From NCBI RefSeq assembly GCF_024347355.1, contig NZ_AP025465.1, forward strand, positions 1,984,001-2,048,000: a stretch of DNA of 64,000 nucleotides. Direction: 5' to 3'. The stretch comes from Vibrio chagasii (GTDB taxonomy: Bacteria; Pseudomonadota; Gammaproteobacteria; Enterobacterales; Vibrionaceae). Positions within the stretch are counted from its first letter, which is position 1, and every line of letters starts with the position of its first letter. A program made the position numbers and the translations under genes. The notes beneath the pieces were generated by a model. That model was not told where the DNA came from, did no database searches, and was given only the letters and a program-made list of their open reading frames with translations. Positions 8,614-19,104 of the stretch are shown here, piece by piece.

Positions 8614-9666
8614 GGCTTTGTTGCTTAATTCAGAGCGAAGACATGCCTGTCCCATGTGCTTGACTCTTAAACAATATACTGAGTTTCAGGCATACCTAAC
8701 CCCGTAAGCTTATTCAGCGCTTTGATCATAGCGTAAGTCTCGCCAACTTGAGCGTTGTAGTTTCTCAGGCTTAATTTCCCACCTAGCAACTGTTTCACTC
8801 GATACATTGCTGTCTCTGATAGCGACCGCTTGTGATAGCCATACCGCTTTTTCCACTTATTGTTGGAGCCATAAAGCTTCTGACAACCAACTGCTAAATT
8901 GCGAGGGTGTCCTTGCTCCCAGAAGGCAGCCCCTTCGCGTGGCGGGATTAGCGGAACCGCTCGCTTTATACGTATTGCATCATGGCAATGTCTTGTGTCA
9001 TAAGCACCATCACCTGATACCTCAATGATTTTACGACGTGTCTGCTTAAGTAGGTTGGGAAGCACTTCGCCATCGGTAACGTTAGATAAACTCAGCTCTG
9101 CTGCGACTATTTCGTGACTGCTAGTATCAACGGCTAAATGTAGCTTACGCCAGACTCTGCGCTTCCCATCAGTACCATGCTTTTTGACCTTCCATTCACC
9201 TTCGCCATAAACCTTGAGGCCAGTGGCATCAATTGCCAGATGTTGTATTGCTCCTCTGGTTTTGGGTTTAAATGAAACCTCAACTTCCTTAGCTCGGCGG
9301 CTTATACAGGTGTAGTGTGGGCAAACAAGTGGGATGTTAGCCAGCTTAAATACGGAGTCTAGAAATCCTTGCAGCGCTCTCAATGGCATAGAGAACACGC
9401 GTTTCACCATCAATGCAGTAGTAATGGCTAAGTCGCTGAACCGGCGAGGTCTACCACGCTTGCCTTGTTTGTTTTGCTTCCACTCGGCTATCGCTTCCTC
9501 ATCAATCCAAAAGGTCAGAGAACCACGATTGGTTAAGGCTTGATTGTACTGCTTCCAGTTAGTTGTTTTGTAACGAGGTTTAGGCATGAGGCTACGACGA
9601 TTAAAAGGTGTAGCTGATCAGATCGTAGCTTCTTGATTTGGTTCCATCGATTTACGCAACAAAGCC
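8614..9666 (-). mobile_element. IS5-family insertion sequence (IS903-like), complete ends
   Basis: The ends are imperfect inverted repeats: GGCTTTGTTGCTTAATTC at 8614 and the complement of GGCTTTGTTGCGTAAATCG ending at 9666. The element is 1053 bp and holds one transposase. The flanks (AAATGCATA on the left, AATAAGGAA on the right) are not duplicates, so the expected target duplication is missing. That points to rearrangement after insertion. Confidence 0.85.
8667..9587 (-). CDS. IS5-family transposase (IS903 group)
   Basis: The 306-residue DDE transposase starts MPKPRYKTTNWKQYNQAL and has the family landmarks: a GRPRRFSDLAI DNA-binding segment, first Asp in LAIDATGLKVYG, second Asp in SGDGAYDTRHCH and the Glu in SLSETAMYRVKQL. 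It is full length and uninterrupted, so the element may still move. It sits inside the terminal repeats listed for the element. Members of this group usually insert with 9-bp duplications, which are absent here. Confidence 0.93.
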   Translation of the reverse strand: MPKPRYKTTNWKQYNQALTNRGSLTFWIDEEAIAEWKQNKQGKRGRPRRFSDLAITTALMVKRVFSMPLRALQGFLDSVFKLANIPLVCPHYTCISRRAKEVEVSFKPKTRGAIQHLAIDATGLKVYGEGEWKVKKHGTDGKRRVWRKLHLAVDTSSHEIVAAELSLSNVTDGEVLPNLLKQTRRKIIEVSGDGAYDTRHCHDAIRIKRAVPLIPPREGAAFWEQGHPRNLAVGCQKLYGSNNKWKKRYGYHKRSLSETAMYRVKQLLGGKLSLRNYNAQVGETYAMIKALNKLTGLGMPETQYIV

Positions 9667-9924
9667 AATAAGGAATGAAAAATATGATAGTTCTTCAGAC
9701 TTAAATACAATCATTATTTAGAAGCGTAATACCTTGCTAATTATCATTTCAAATGAATAAGGCTCGGAAAAAATCTATATAAGTAGGCGTTTTTTCCTAA
9801 ATCATTTGGACCTTTTTCAACTCATGCGATCTAAAACTTTATGATATTTAGAACTGTAGTGGGATGGGGAAATGAATCAGTAACGACTCTAAAGCATAGG
9901 ATAATAGCGGAATGAAAAATACCA

Positions 9925-10503
9925 TCAGGTAATATCTACGGCTCTATATTTAAAGAGGCTTTGTATCGATGTAAAGAATAACGATGAATCGGAATAAGGC
10001 TTGAAAGCAAAAGCACATCTCAACTTATCTGCTAGTGCTTCACTACAAACAAGACATGTAGTATCCAGCATAAAGACGGAGCCGCTGAAATCATAAACGC
10101 TTAAACCACCTCCGCTACCATTGCCACTCGCTTCACCACTACCAACCTCACTACCCTCTGTTGGATTGAGAGACCTAATATTCTCATTCGACGAGCTTGC
10201 AGGTTCATATTTTACAGCTTTAGTCAGCCTATTTTTTTTAGTTATCAGTTCAATAAAACCATCTTGATCATTATCAAGAGTAAAGGTTAGTTCACAGCGC
10301 TCAAAAGTGTCTACGTCTTTGTTATAGTTTGAATTTGCAGCAATAGTGATATTGCTACTGATATTCAAGCTACTATCATCCAAAAGGTGTACAGACTCAG
10401 GGGTTAAAGCTGAAAAATATGGGTACTTTCCTTCTTCTATATTCTCACCGTTAGTGATTTTCAGGTCACCGCTAGCGCAAACTGAGTGTAGACATGATGG
10501 TGG
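9925..10503 (-). pseudogene. C-terminal remnant of an unrecognised protein
   Basis: The frame is open from 10503 to a stop at 9925 but has no plausible ATG near its upstream end; the first start-like codon is a TTG at 10383 that falls inside a continuous, protein-like sequence (EEGKYPYFSALTPESVHLL precedes it). The visible part is acidic, has a glycine/serine-rich patch near GSGGG and three cysteines late on (CLVC, RCAF). An in-frame TAA at 10506-10504 marks a junction. It looks like the 3' end of a larger gene, probably cut when this region was rearranged next to the IS5 element. I do not recognise the family. Confidence 0.45.
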
Positions 10504-10682
10504 TTAGCTCAAAGCACCCAAAGCCAATGAAATTATATTTGGCTACCGCTATCTGATGCAACGCGCGGCACTTGAGCTCTCCAATATCGTGAATATCTTC
10601 AATATAGACAACTCGACCGATGTGGCCTTTCAATTGGCTAACGGCACCAGTGGTAAATCTAATTCAACAGAAGGTGATGGAA
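10504..10682. other. Coding-like fragment, strand unresolved
   Basis: About 180 bases between the remnant at 9925-10503 and the terminator of the Spo0M-like gene. Both strands have an open frame with protein-like composition (plus strand QRAALELSNIVNIFNIDNS; minus strand GRVVYIEDIHDIGELKC). Neither has a start signal. It is probably a second gene fragment joined during rearrangement. Confidence 0.35.
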
Positions 10683-10713
10683 TAAAAAAAGCCGAACAGT
10701 TAAGTTCGGCTTT
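10683..10713 (-). terminator. Terminator of the Spo0M-like gene
   Basis: AAAGCCGAAC (10688-10697) pairs with GTTCGGCTTT (10704-10713). On the minus strand the stem is followed by seven T. Confidence 0.85.
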
Positions 10714-10765
10714 GAAATCGTATTATCACTATTAATAGACAGAGCGACGACTAACAGAGAGGCAA

Positions 10766-11509
10766 TTACGCACTAATGATTCTTGCGACTGCATTACGAA
10801 TGTCAGAGTCAGCCGCGTTTGCTGGCAGGCTGAATGAGATGTATTGGTCACCGCGGAAGCTCAGTGAACGGTCAATTTCGACTAAGCAGTGCACCATAGA
10901 GCCATCTACAATAAACGACAGTTCGATTTCTTTATTATTCACGAAGCCGCCGCTACGAAATTCAATCTCTTGGTAACAACCCGAACGTGAAGCGAAGGTA
11001 TTCCCTTTCAAGTAGCCCTTCTCTACGTCTGCTTTCACCATTGTCATGCCCGAAGCTTCAACACCTTGAATGATTTTCGCGACTGTTGGCAATGGGTGAA
11101 CGGAGATAAAATCACGGTCTTTAGGATCAATTGCGAAGCCGATATCTAAGTTGGTTTCTACCCAAACATGGCACTGATTCATTTTTGCGTTCAATGCCGT
11201 CACTGGCGTTTCATCGTTCAGTTTAAGGTGAAATGGCACCAACTTAGTTTCACCGGGTTGAATCACAAACGGCTCTACAGCTTGAATACAACCGAGTGAA
11301 AAGGTTTCGTAGCTAGTGCTGTCTTCTGTTTCCACCTTCACTTCTGTGTTGAGAACCAAGTTAATCATGTCGATTTGTTGCTCAACATCACCACCAATGA
11401 TGTGAACGTTGCCAGACAACTCGCCACCTTGGAAAACGTCAATATTATCTAAGACGGTATCGACCTTAGCTGCACCTATGCCTAGCGAGGCCTTTAATTT
11501 CTTAAACAT
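10766..11509 (-). CDS. Spo0M-family (sporulation-control-like) protein
   Basis: A 247-residue cytosolic protein with the Spo0M opening MFKKLKASLGIGAAKVDTVL and the GGELSGNVHIIGGD segment, followed by an arrestin-like beta-sandwich sequence. In Bacillus Spo0M influences sporulation; Vibrio does not sporulate, and the role of these homologues is not established. The gene stands alone with its own terminator, divergent from hutC. Length and sequence are intact. Confidence 0.85.
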   Translation of the reverse strand: MFKKLKASLGIGAAKVDTVLDNIDVFQGGELSGNVHIIGGDVEQQIDMINLVLNTEVKVETEDSTSYETFSLGCIQAVEPFVIQPGETKLVPFHLKLNDETPVTALNAKMNQCHVWVETNLDIGFAIDPKDRDFISVHPLPTVAKIIQGVEASGMTMVKADVEKGYLKGNTFASRSGCYQEIEFRSGGFVNNKEIELSFIVDGSMVHCLVEIDRSLSFRGDQYISFSLPANAADSDIRNAVARIISA

Positions 11510-11662
11510 ATTCTTTCCCTTTGTAATTATCTGATTTACGAATAGTTATTGCGTGACAATTTGCGACACTTGCCCCACAGAATCAAGACATTTGCGCTAT
11601 CTATGTTGAACAAGCTCACATCCTCTGAGGAAATGTTGAAATCGTGAAAAAATCCGTTACTC

Positions 11663-11680
11663 TATTTGTATAGTCAAATA
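11663..11680. promoter_or_regulatory. Candidate HutC operator before hutC
   Basis: TATTTG-TATAGT-CAAATA is an inverted repeat with perfect six-base arms, centred about 20 bases before the hutC start. It suggests that HutC represses its own gene. The assignment rests on position and symmetry. Confidence 0.5.
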
Positions 11681-11690
11681 AGGTTTCATT

Positions 11691-12404
11691 ATGTCGAAAG
11701 CGCCGCTCTACCTGCAAATAAAACAGTTCATAGACGATAAGATCAGCAATGGTCATTGGCCGGTTGGCTATCAAATCACCACGGAACTCGAACTCACAGA
11801 GCAGTTCAACGTGAGTAGAATGACGGTGAATAAAGCCATTCGAGATCTTGTATCTGAAGGCAAGCTAATTCGGAAACCAAGACTGGGCACTTTTGTATGT
11901 GAGCCAGAGGAAAAAGCGCAATCTCCCCTACTTGATATCAACAACATCGCACAAGAGATCAAAGACCGTGGCCAAACGTACACAAGCCAAGTGATCAAGC
12001 ACAATAGTATCAAGGCAGATGAGAGCACCGCTACACGGTTAGGTGTGATGATCAATGCGGAAGTCTTCTATAGTGAAATCATCCACTTTGCCGATAACAC
12101 ACCTATACAACTAGAAGCTCGCTGGGTAAACTCGCAAGCAGCTCCCCAATACTTAGAACAAGACTTTTCAACCTCAACACCGAATGAATACCTTTCCAAA
12201 AGTTGCCCGTTGAGTGCGATTGAGCACACAGTCGAAGCCATCGTTCCAGACTCCAACATCCGCCAAGCACTAAAGCTAACGGAATCAGAACCTTGCTTGC
12301 TTCTTAATAGAAGAACATGGAGCAAGGAGCGCCTTATCAGCTTTGCATTACTCTACCACCCAGGCTCTAAGTACAAATTAAGCTCTAAGATCGTTTTAGA
12401 TTAA
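11691..12404 (+). CDS. hutC: Histidine-utilisation repressor, GntR family
   Basis: HutC is a GntR/HutC-type repressor released by urocanate. The 237-residue protein has an N-terminal winged helix (PLYLQIKQFIDDKI, then VSRMTVNKAIRDLV and KPRLGTFV) and a C-terminal UTRA ligand-binding domain ending in FALLYHPGSKYKLSSKI. It precedes hutI by about 110 bases, which contain a second palindrome, so the repressor gene and the hutIGUH operon probably have separate promoters. Length is normal. Confidence 0.95.
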   Translation: MSKAPLYLQIKQFIDDKISNGHWPVGYQITTELELTEQFNVSRMTVNKAIRDLVSEGKLIRKPRLGTFVCEPEEKAQSPLLDINNIAQEIKDRGQTYTSQVIKHNSIKADESTATRLGVMINAEVFYSEIIHFADNTPIQLEARWVNSQAAPQYLEQDFSTSTPNEYLSKSCPLSAIEHTVEAIVPDSNIRQALKLTESEPCLLLNRRTWSKERLISFALLYHPGSKYKLSSKIVLD

Positions 12405-12474
12405 AGAATATCATCCTGATCGCCGATCACATTTTTGCAACATCAACTTGATTCGGGTCAGTATTTAGCCTATT

Positions 12475-12492
12475 TATTTGTATATACATTTA
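12475..12492. promoter_or_regulatory. Candidate HutC operator before hutI
   Basis: TGTATATACA (12479-12488) is a perfect palindrome with partly symmetric flanks, 30 bases before the hutI start. It resembles known HutC sites in having a TGTA...TACA core. It is offered as the operator of the hutIGUH operon. Confidence 0.5.
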
Positions 12493-12517
12493 TTGTTTAG
12501 CAAAGATCTAGGTGATT

Positions 12518-13762
12518 ATGAATTTGATCCTCAAAAATGCACGAGTGGTCTCGATGAGCTTGGGAGCCGACGGTTATCAACCTTCTTCCCCGCAAGATAT
12601 CGTTATCGAAAACGGTAAGATCGTATCCCTGTCTCACTCAAGCGATGAGTCACTTCATTGTGACACCGCGAGTGCTAGCCGCTCTGTTGATCACATCATC
12701 TACGACTGTAAAAACAAGCTCGTTACCCCAGGTTTGATTGATTGCCACACACATCTAGTGTTTGCAGGTAATCGTGCCAATGAGTTTGAACAACGCTTAA
12801 ATGGTGTCTCCTACACCGACATCGCAAAGCAAGGCGGTGGTATTTTAGCGACAGTAACGGCGACACGAGCTGCACAAGAAGCCGAACTGGTTGAGATGGC
12901 GCTGCCTAGATTAGACGGCCTGCTAAGAAGTGGTGTCACCAGCGTTGAAGTAAAGTCTGGCTATGGTTTAACGCTTGATGATGAACTCAAGATGTTACGT
13001 GCTGCTAAAGCCTTAGAAAACCACCGTCGTATTAAAATAACCACCACACTCCTTGCAGCACATGCTGTACCTCCAGAATATAAAGAACAGCCAGATCGTT
13101 ACGTTGATCTGGTATGCCAAGAGATCATCCCTAAAGCCGCAGAGCAAAGACTAGCTGACGCAGTCGACGTATTCTGTGAATCGATCGGCTTCAACCTAGA
13201 ACAAACTGAGCGTGTATTTGCGGCAGCTAAAGAACATGGGCTAGCGATCAAAGGCCACACAGAGCAGCTTTCTAACATGGGCGGCAGTGCGCTTGCCGCG
13301 AAATACGGTGCTCTGTCTGTTGATCATGTTGAGTACCTAGATGAAACCGGAGTAAAAGCACTGGCGGAATCAGGTACTGTCACTACCTTATTACCGGGCG
13401 CTTTCTACTTTTTGAAAGAGACTCAACAGCCACCTATTGCCCTACTTCGCGAGCACAACATCCCAATGGCAATCGCGACCGACTTAAACCCCGGCACTTC
13501 CCCCTTTGCGGACTTAACGCTGATGATGAACATGAGCTGCACCCTATTTGGTACAACCCCAGAAGAAGCATTACGTGGGGTAACTTGCCATGCAGCTGCT
13601 GCCATTGGCGAGTCACAAAACAGAGGCAAAATTGAAGTGGGTTACTCTGCTGATTTGGCTATCTGGAATATCGAGCACCCTGCCGACTTAAGCTATCAAG
13701 TTGGTGTTCCTCACCTGCATAAGCGCATTGTTAATGGCGAGGTCTGTCATGACTCAATCTAA
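12518..13762 (+). CDS. hutI: Imidazolonepropionase
   Basis: Third step of histidine breakdown: 4-imidazolone-5-propionate to N-formimino-glutamate, in the cytosol. The 414-residue amidohydrolase-fold enzyme shows the metal ligands in [17 protein letters not shown], the central [17 protein letters not shown] and [20 protein letters not shown] segments, and [20 protein letters not shown] near the end. I prefer ATG at 12518, six bases after AGGTG, over the GTG at 12512. The end overlaps the start of hutG by 14 bases, which suggests translational coupling. Confidence 0.96.
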   Translation: MNLILKNARVVSMSLGADGYQPSSPQDIVIENGKIVSLSHSSDESLHCDTASASRSVDHIIYDCKNKLVTPGLIDCHTHLVFAGNRANEFEQRLNGVSYTDIAKQGGGILATVTATRAAQEAELVEMALPRLDGLLRSGVTSVEVKSGYGLTLDDELKMLRAAKALENHRRIKITTTLLAAHAVPPEYKEQPDRYVDLVCQEIIPKAAEQRLADAVDVFCESIGFNLEQTERVFAAAKEHGLAIKGHTEQLSNMGGSALAAKYGALSVDHVEYLDETGVKALAESGTVTTLLPGAFYFLKETQQPPIALLREHNIPMAIATDLNPGTSPFADLTLMMNMSCTLFGTTPEEALRGVTCHAAAAIGESQNRGKIEVGYSADLAIWNIEHPADLSYQVGVPHLHKRIVNGEVCHDSI

Positions 13763-14774
13763 ATCCAGCTGCACTAATACAGTATCCACCACTCACAACT
13801 TTGTGTGGACGGGGCGTAATGACCTTGAAGATGGTGAGCTCGGTACTCGTGTTCATCACATTACCACGCAAGTACAAAGTAATGTTTTAAATGAAGGGCT
13901 TACTGACAACGCTGTTGCCTTGGTTGGCTTTGCTAGCGATGCCGGAGTGGCAAGAAATAAAGGACGTGTTGGCGCAAAACAAGCACCTAATTTGATTCGC
14001 CAAGCATTAGCCAATATGGCTTGGCACAGTGATACACGCATTAATGATCTTGGCGATATCGAATGTAGCGATGATCAATTAGAACTCAGCCAAAAGCAGT
14101 GCGCTACTGTGATTGCCAATGCGCTATCCACCAGCAAAGTGATTACCCTTGGCGGTGGTCACGAAGTCGCTTGGGCTTCTTTCCAAGGCCTAGCTGAGCA
14201 TCTTCACAGAACTCAATCAGATCACAAACCTAAGATAGGCATCGTTAACTTTGATGCTCACTTTGACCTTCGTGAATTTGAAAGCGACATCGCTGACGTC
14301 AAACCAAGCTCAGGCACACCCTTTAATCAGATTAGCGAATACTGCCACACACATCAGTGGCCATTTCATTACGCGTGTCTCGGTGTAAGTGCCGCCAGCA
14401 ATACCAAAGCGCTGTTCAACAAAGCCGACCAACTTGGTGTGTGGTACGAACATGATCGCGATATCACCCAAGTAAACCAAATTGCTCAACTAGTTAAGTT
14501 GCAAAAATTCATCGCTGAGTGTGATTACCTCTATCTCACTATTGATCTCGATGTCTTCCCAGCGGCGACTGCGCCGGGTGTTAGTGCCCCAGCAGCAATA
14601 GGCGTTAGCTATGAAGCGCTCGCGCCTTTCCTAGAACAGATTTTTAAACACAGTGAGAAACTCATTATCGCGGACATTGCGGAATATAACCCAGACTACG
14701 ACGTCGACGGTCAAACGGCTCGATTGGCGGCACGTTTGTGTTGGGATATTGCCCGTGCAATGACCAGTGAATAA
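13749..14774 (+). CDS. hutG: Formimidoylglutamase
   Basis: HutG hydrolyses N-formimino-glutamate to glutamate and formamide, the last step of this pathway version. It is an arginase-fold enzyme; the manganese-binding motifs [17 protein letters not shown] and TIDLDVFPA are all present. A longer frame begins at 13701, but ATG at 13749 removes residues read from inside hutI and gives a normal 341-residue enzyme ([18 protein letters not shown]). It overlaps hutI by 14 bases and is followed after 60 bases by hutU. Confidence 0.95.
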   Translation: MTQSKSSCTNTVSTTHNFVWTGRNDLEDGELGTRVHHITTQVQSNVLNEGLTDNAVALVGFASDAGVARNKGRVGAKQAPNLIRQALANMAWHSDTRINDLGDIECSDDQLELSQKQCATVIANALSTSKVITLGGGHEVAWASFQGLAEHLHRTQSDHKPKIGIVNFDAHFDLREFESDIADVKPSSGTPFNQISEYCHTHQWPFHYACLGVSAASNTKALFNKADQLGVWYEHDRDITQVNQIAQLVKLQKFIAECDYLYLTIDLDVFPAATAPGVSAPAAIGVSYEALAPFLEQIFKHSEKLIIADIAEYNPDYDVDGQTARLAARLCWDIARAMTSE

Positions 14775-14834
14775 GCCAGCTATATAGATAAATACAACTA
14801 CAACGATATAACGTGAAACAGAAGGAATTTCAAA

Positions 14835-16529
14835 ATGACGGAACACCACAACAGTGACCCTCGTCTCGACACGACTCGCGAAATTCGCGCACCTCATGGC
14901 ACCACTTTGCGCGCAAAATCTTGGTTAACAGAAGCACCCCTTCGTATGCTAATGAACAACCTAGATCCTGATGTGGCAGAACACCCACATGCACTGGTTG
15001 TGTATGGCGGTATTGGTCGTGCAGCACGTGATTGGAAATGTTACGACAAGATTGTTGAAGTATTAGAGCGTTTAGAAGACGACCAAACATTACTTGTTCA
15101 GTCTGGTAAACCTGTAGGCGTGTTCCCGACTCATAAAAACGCACCTCGCGTGTTAATCGCTAACTCGAACCTTGTTCCACACTGGGCAAACTGGGAACAT
15201 TTCAACGAGCTCGATAAAGAAGGCTTGATGATGTACGGCCAAATGACCGCAGGTAGCTGGATCTACATCGGTTCACAAGGCATCGTTCAAGGTACTTACG
15301 AAACCTTTGTCGCTATCGCGAAGAAACACTTCCAAGGCGAAGCAAAAGGCAAATGGGTACTCACCGGTGGCCTTGGCGGCATGGGTGGCGCTCAACCTCT
15401 TGCAGCTACCATGGCTGGCTTCTCAATGATTGCGGTTGAATGCGATGAATCACGAATTGATTACCGCCTGCGTACTGGTTATGTAGACAAGAAAGCCACC
15501 AGCCTAGACGAAGCGATGGCTATTATTAAAGAGTCTGACACACCTATTTCTGTTGGCCTGCTAGGTAACGCTGCGGATGTTTTCCCTGAGTTAGTAGAGC
15601 GAAACATCACACCAGATGTCGTTACTGACCAAACCTCTGCCCATGACCCTCTGAACGGCTATTTGCCACAAGGTTGGACGATGGAGAAAGCCGCACAAGA
15701 GCGCACTATTGATGAAGCTAAGGTCGTTAAGGCAGCTAAACAATCGATGGCGATTCAAGTTCAAGCGATGCTAGACCTGCAATATCGCGGCGCTGCGACC
15801 GTAGATTACGGTAACAACATTCGCCAAATGGCACTGGAAAAAGGCGTAGAAAACGCGTTTGATTTCCCGGGTTTCGTTCCTGCTTATATTCGTCCACTGT
15901 TTTGCGAAGGCATCGGTCCATTCCGTTGGGCAGCCCTTTCAGGCGACCCAGAAGACATCTACAAAACAGACCAAAAAGTAAAAGAACTGATTCCAGACAA
16001 CCCTCACCTGCATAACTGGCTAGATATGGCGCGTGAACGCATTCAGTTCCAAGGTCTACCTGCACGTATCTGTTGGGTAGGTTTGAAAGATCGTGAACGT
16101 TTAGGCCAAGCATTCAATGAAATGGTTAAAAATGGTGAGCTAAAAGCACCGGTTGTTATCGGTCGTGACCACCTAGATTCAGGTTCGGTTGCCAGCCCGA
16201 ACCGTGAAACAGAAGGCATGATGGATGGTTCAGATGCCGTATCAGATTGGCCTCTACTGAATGCACTGCTAAACACAGCAGGAGGCGCAACTTGGGTTTC
16301 TTTACACCATGGTGGCGGCGTTGGCATGGGCTTCTCGCAACACTCAGGTATGGTGATTTGTTGTGACGGCAGTGAAGATGCATCACAGCGTATTGCTCGC
16401 GTACTTCACAATGATCCAGCAACAGGCGTTATGCGTCATGCGGATGCGGGTTACGACATTGCTAAGCAGTGTGCGAAAGAACAGAAACTTGATTTACCTA
16501 TGCTAAACGAAGAACTTCGTCGCCTTTAA
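14835..16529 (+). CDS. hutU: Urocanate hydratase
   Basis: Second step of histidine degradation: urocanate to 4-imidazolone-5-propionate, using tightly bound NAD+. The 564-residue protein has the usual length and the conserved stretches [31 protein letters not shown] and [18 protein letters not shown] near the active site, and [19 protein letters not shown] good GAAGGAAT Shine-Dalgarno lies just before the ATG. The stop codon shares a base with the first possible ATG of hutH. Confidence 0.97.
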   Translation: MTEHHNSDPRLDTTREIRAPHGTTLRAKSWLTEAPLRMLMNNLDPDVAEHPHALVVYGGIGRAARDWKCYDKIVEVLERLEDDQTLLVQSGKPVGVFPTHKNAPRVLIANSNLVPHWANWEHFNELDKEGLMMYGQMTAGSWIYIGSQGIVQGTYETFVAIAKKHFQGEAKGKWVLTGGLGGMGGAQPLAATMAGFSMIAVECDESRIDYRLRTGYVDKKATSLDEAMAIIKESDTPISVGLLGNAADVFPELVERNITPDVVTDQTSAHDPLNGYLPQGWTMEKAAQERTIDEAKVVKAAKQSMAIQVQAMLDLQYRGAATVDYGNNIRQMALEKGVENAFDFPGFVPAYIRPLFCEGIGPFRWAALSGDPEDIYKTDQKVKELIPDNPHLHNWLDMARERIQFQGLPARICWVGLKDRERLGQAFNEMVKNGELKAPVVIGRDHLDSGSVASPNRETEGMMDGSDAVSDWPLLNALLNTAGGATWVSLHHGGGVGMGFSQHSGMVICCDGSEDASQRIARVLHNDPATGVMRHADAGYDIAKQCAKEQKLDLPMLNEELRRL

Positions 16530-16543
16530 TGTCTGGAGAAAAC

Positions 16544-18076
16544 ATGTTGAATTTATTACTTAAACCAGGACATCTAGGTCTATCTGAACTGCGTAAAATC
16601 AGCCGTAGCCCGGTGAATTTGTCACTCGACCCTGCTGCAATCCCAGATATTGAAGCGAGCATGCAGGTTGTCGAACAAGTGATTGCTGAAGACCGAACTG
16701 TTTATGGTATCAACACGGGCTTTGGCTTACTGGCGAACACCAAGATCGCCCCAGAAGATCTCGAAGTTCTGCAGAAAAGTATCGTGCTGTCTCACGCAGC
16801 AGGCATCGGCAAGTTCATGTCTGACGAAACCGTGCGCTTGATGATGGTACTCAAGATTAACAGCTTGTCTCGTGGCTACTCAGGTATTCGACTCAAGGTG
16901 ATCAATGCCCTGATCGATCTAGTGAACGCGCAGGTTTACCCTTGTGTGCCACAAAAAGGCTCAGTAGGTGCATCTGGCGACCTCGCTCCCCTAGCCCACA
17001 TGAGTACCGTTCTACTTGGTGAAGGCCAAGCTCGTCACAACGGTAAAATCATTACTGGTTTGGAAGCAATGAAGATCGCAGGGCTAGAGCCAATCACACT
17101 CGCTCCTAAAGAAGGTTTAGCGCTACTCAACGGTACGCAAGCATCCACCGCATTCGCCTTAGAAGGCCTATTCGCAGCAGAAGACTTGTTCGCGTCTGCG
17201 ACAGTATGTGGCGCTATGTCAGTTGAAGCTGCGCTAGGTAGCCGCCGCCCATTTGATCCTCGTATTCACCGCGTTCGTGGTCACCGTGGACAAATGGACG
17301 CTGCGCTTGCTTACCGTCATCTGCTTGACCAGAAGAGTGAAATTGGTGAGTCACACACGTGTTGTGAAAAGGTTCAAGACCCTTACTCACTGCGTTGTCA
17401 GCCTCAAGTGATGGGCGCGTGTCTACAGCAGATCCGCAACTCAGCAGAAACACTGATGGTTGAAGCGAATTCCGTATCGGACAACCCACTGGTCTTTGCG
17501 GACGATGGTGACATCATTTCGGGTGGTAACTTCCACGCAGAACCCGTTGCTATGGCCGCAGATAATCTAGCCTTAGCCATTGCTGAAATCGGTAGTTTGT
17601 CAGAGCGTCGAATGGCACTGCTGATTGATAGCGCGCTAAGTAAACTTCCACCGTTCTTAGTCGACAATGGCGGAGTTAACTCTGGCTTTATGATTGCTCA
17701 GGTTACCTCAGCAGCTTTAGCTAGTGAGAACAAAACACTGGCTCATCCAGCTTCTGTAGACAGCTTGCCAACGTCCGCTAACCAAGAAGATCATGTGTCT
17801 ATGGCAACCTTTGCTGGTCGTCGTCTCCGTGACATGGCAGAGAACACTCGTGGAATCTTGGCAGTTGAGTATTTAGCGGCAGCGCAAGGCTTGGATTTTA
17901 GAGCACCGAATCTATCTTCACCTCGAGTAGAAGAAGCGAAACAGATCCTGCGTGAAAAAGTCAGCTTCTACGACAAAGACCGCTACTTCGCACCGGACAT
18001 CGAGCAAGCTAACTTATTGCTCAAATTGTCTGTGCACAACCACTTAATGCCTGAAGGTATTTTGTGTAGCTTTTAA
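16544..18076 (+). CDS. hutH: Histidine ammonia-lyase
   Basis: First step of the pathway: L-histidine to trans-urocanate and ammonia. The catalytic MIO group forms from the A-S-G triplet, visible in [14 protein letters not shown] at residues 143-145. I choose ATG at 16544, eight bases after CTGGAG, which starts [18 protein letters not shown] as in relatives and gives 510 residues. An ATG at 16529 overlapping the hutU stop would add five residues and cannot be excluded. It is the last gene of hutIGUH; a hairpin follows. Confidence 0.96.
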   Translation: MLNLLLKPGHLGLSELRKISRSPVNLSLDPAAIPDIEASMQVVEQVIAEDRTVYGINTGFGLLANTKIAPEDLEVLQKSIVLSHAAGIGKFMSDETVRLMMVLKINSLSRGYSGIRLKVINALIDLVNAQVYPCVPQKGSVGASGDLAPLAHMSTVLLGEGQARHNGKIITGLEAMKIAGLEPITLAPKEGLALLNGTQASTAFALEGLFAAEDLFASATVCGAMSVEAALGSRRPFDPRIHRVRGHRGQMDAALAYRHLLDQKSEIGESHTCCEKVQDPYSLRCQPQVMGACLQQIRNSAETLMVEANSVSDNPLVFADDGDIISGGNFHAEPVAMAADNLALAIAEIGSLSERRMALLIDSALSKLPPFLVDNGGVNSGFMIAQVTSAALASENKTLAHPASVDSLPTSANQEDHVSMATFAGRRLRDMAENTRGILAVEYLAAAQGLDFRAPNLSSPRVEEAKQILREKVSFYDKDRYFAPDIEQANLLLKLSVHNHLMPEGILCSF

Positions 18077-18101
18077 GTCGTGAAATAACACGTCATATAA
18101 A

Positions 18102-18126
18102 CAAGGGCTATCGATTAGCCCTTGTT
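18102..18126 (+). terminator. Terminator of the hut operon
   Basis: CAAGGGCTA and TAGCCCTTG pair across a five-base loop 25 bases after hutH. The T tract is weak. Confidence 0.6.
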
Positions 18127-18246
18127 GCATTGAGCCAGTCACCATATCCCCTGTAAAACTGCCACATACCATCCAACGTATCTATCTAATTGACTGATAT
18201 ATAAGCAAAGTTAACTGGATAGACCATTAGAACGAAGTTAGTTAGC

Positions 18247-18252
18247 TATAAT
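18247..18252 (+). promoter_or_regulatory. -10 box of the DUF3581 gene
   Basis: A perfect TATAAT. It places the transcript start near 18260, which favours the ATG at 18285 over the starts at 18264 and 18267. No clear -35 box pairs with it. Confidence 0.5.
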
Positions 18253-18284
18253 CCACCCCAGATTTGATGACTAATAGCGATACT

Positions 18285-19010
18285 ATGTTTCTGACACCTT
18301 ACTTTTCTACTGAAGACAATCAATTTCAATTCACTCGTGAACAAGCAAGCCACTTTGCTAAAAAAGTAGCTGGCGATTTCAACCCAATTCACGATGAAGA
18401 CAACAAGCGCTTCTGTGTTCCTGGCGATCTTTTATTTGCGGTTCTTCTGCAAAAAGAAGGCATCAGCCAAAAAATGCGTTTTGATTTTTCAGGTATGGTA
18501 GGTAACGGTATTGCGTTAAGCGTTGATAACAAGTGTGAAAAAGAGAGCTCACTTATCGATGCAAATGGTAAAGAGTACCTACACATGTCTTGTGAAGGTG
18601 AGAAGAGCCACGATCAAGCATTCATCGAGCACGTAGTAACGAACTACGTTAAGTTCTCAGGTATGAACTTCCCTCACATCATGGTTCCTCTTATGGAAGA
18701 GCAACAAATGATGATCAACTGCCAACGTCCTCTTGTGATTTACGAGAGCATGGAAGTTGAGTTTACTCGCCTAGACCTTTCTCACCCAGAAGTTGAATTC
18801 TCTGGTGCGACTTTTGACGTTGAAGGCAAGCGTGGCACCGTGACCCTGAACTTCGATTTCAAAGAAGATGGCGAAGTAGTCGGTAAAGGCGTGAAGCGCA
18901 TGGTAGCAAGCGGCCTTAAGCCATACGACCAAGCTTCTGTAGACGACCTAGTAAACCGCTTCAACGAGCGCAAAGAGATGTTTCTAGCTCAGTTCGCAGC
19001 TGCCGCTTAA
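18285..19010 (+). CDS. DUF3581 family protein
   Basis: About 241 residues, cytosolic, starting MFLTPYFSTEDNQFQFTREQASHFAKKVAGDFNPIHDEDNKRF. The stretch AGDFNPIHDED resembles the active-site region of hotdog-fold (MaoC-like) dehydratases, so a hotdog fold is plausible. No function is established for the family. Earlier in-frame starts (18264 TTG, 18267 ATG) lie too close to the TATAAT box. The gene is alone, with a strong terminator after it. Confidence 0.8.
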   Translation: MFLTPYFSTEDNQFQFTREQASHFAKKVAGDFNPIHDEDNKRFCVPGDLLFAVLLQKEGISQKMRFDFSGMVGNGIALSVDNKCEKESSLIDANGKEYLHMSCEGEKSHDQAFIEHVVTNYVKFSGMNFPHIMVPLMEEQQMMINCQRPLVIYESMEVEFTRLDLSHPEVEFSGATFDVEGKRGTVTLNFDFKEDGEVVGKGVKRMVASGLKPYDQASVDDLVNRFNERKEMFLAQFAAAA

Positions 19011-19029
19011 GTAAGCCAACACAGAATTA

Positions 19030-19066
19030 AAAAGCCCAGCTTGATATCCTCAAGCTGGGCTTTTTT
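19030..19066 (+). terminator. Terminator after DUF3581 gene
   Basis: AAGCCCAGCTTGA pairs perfectly with TCAAGCTGGGCTT and is followed by six T. Confidence 0.85.
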
Positions 19067-19104
19067 CATTCTAAACAATAGATATTGGTTTAAGTCACAG
19101 CTAT

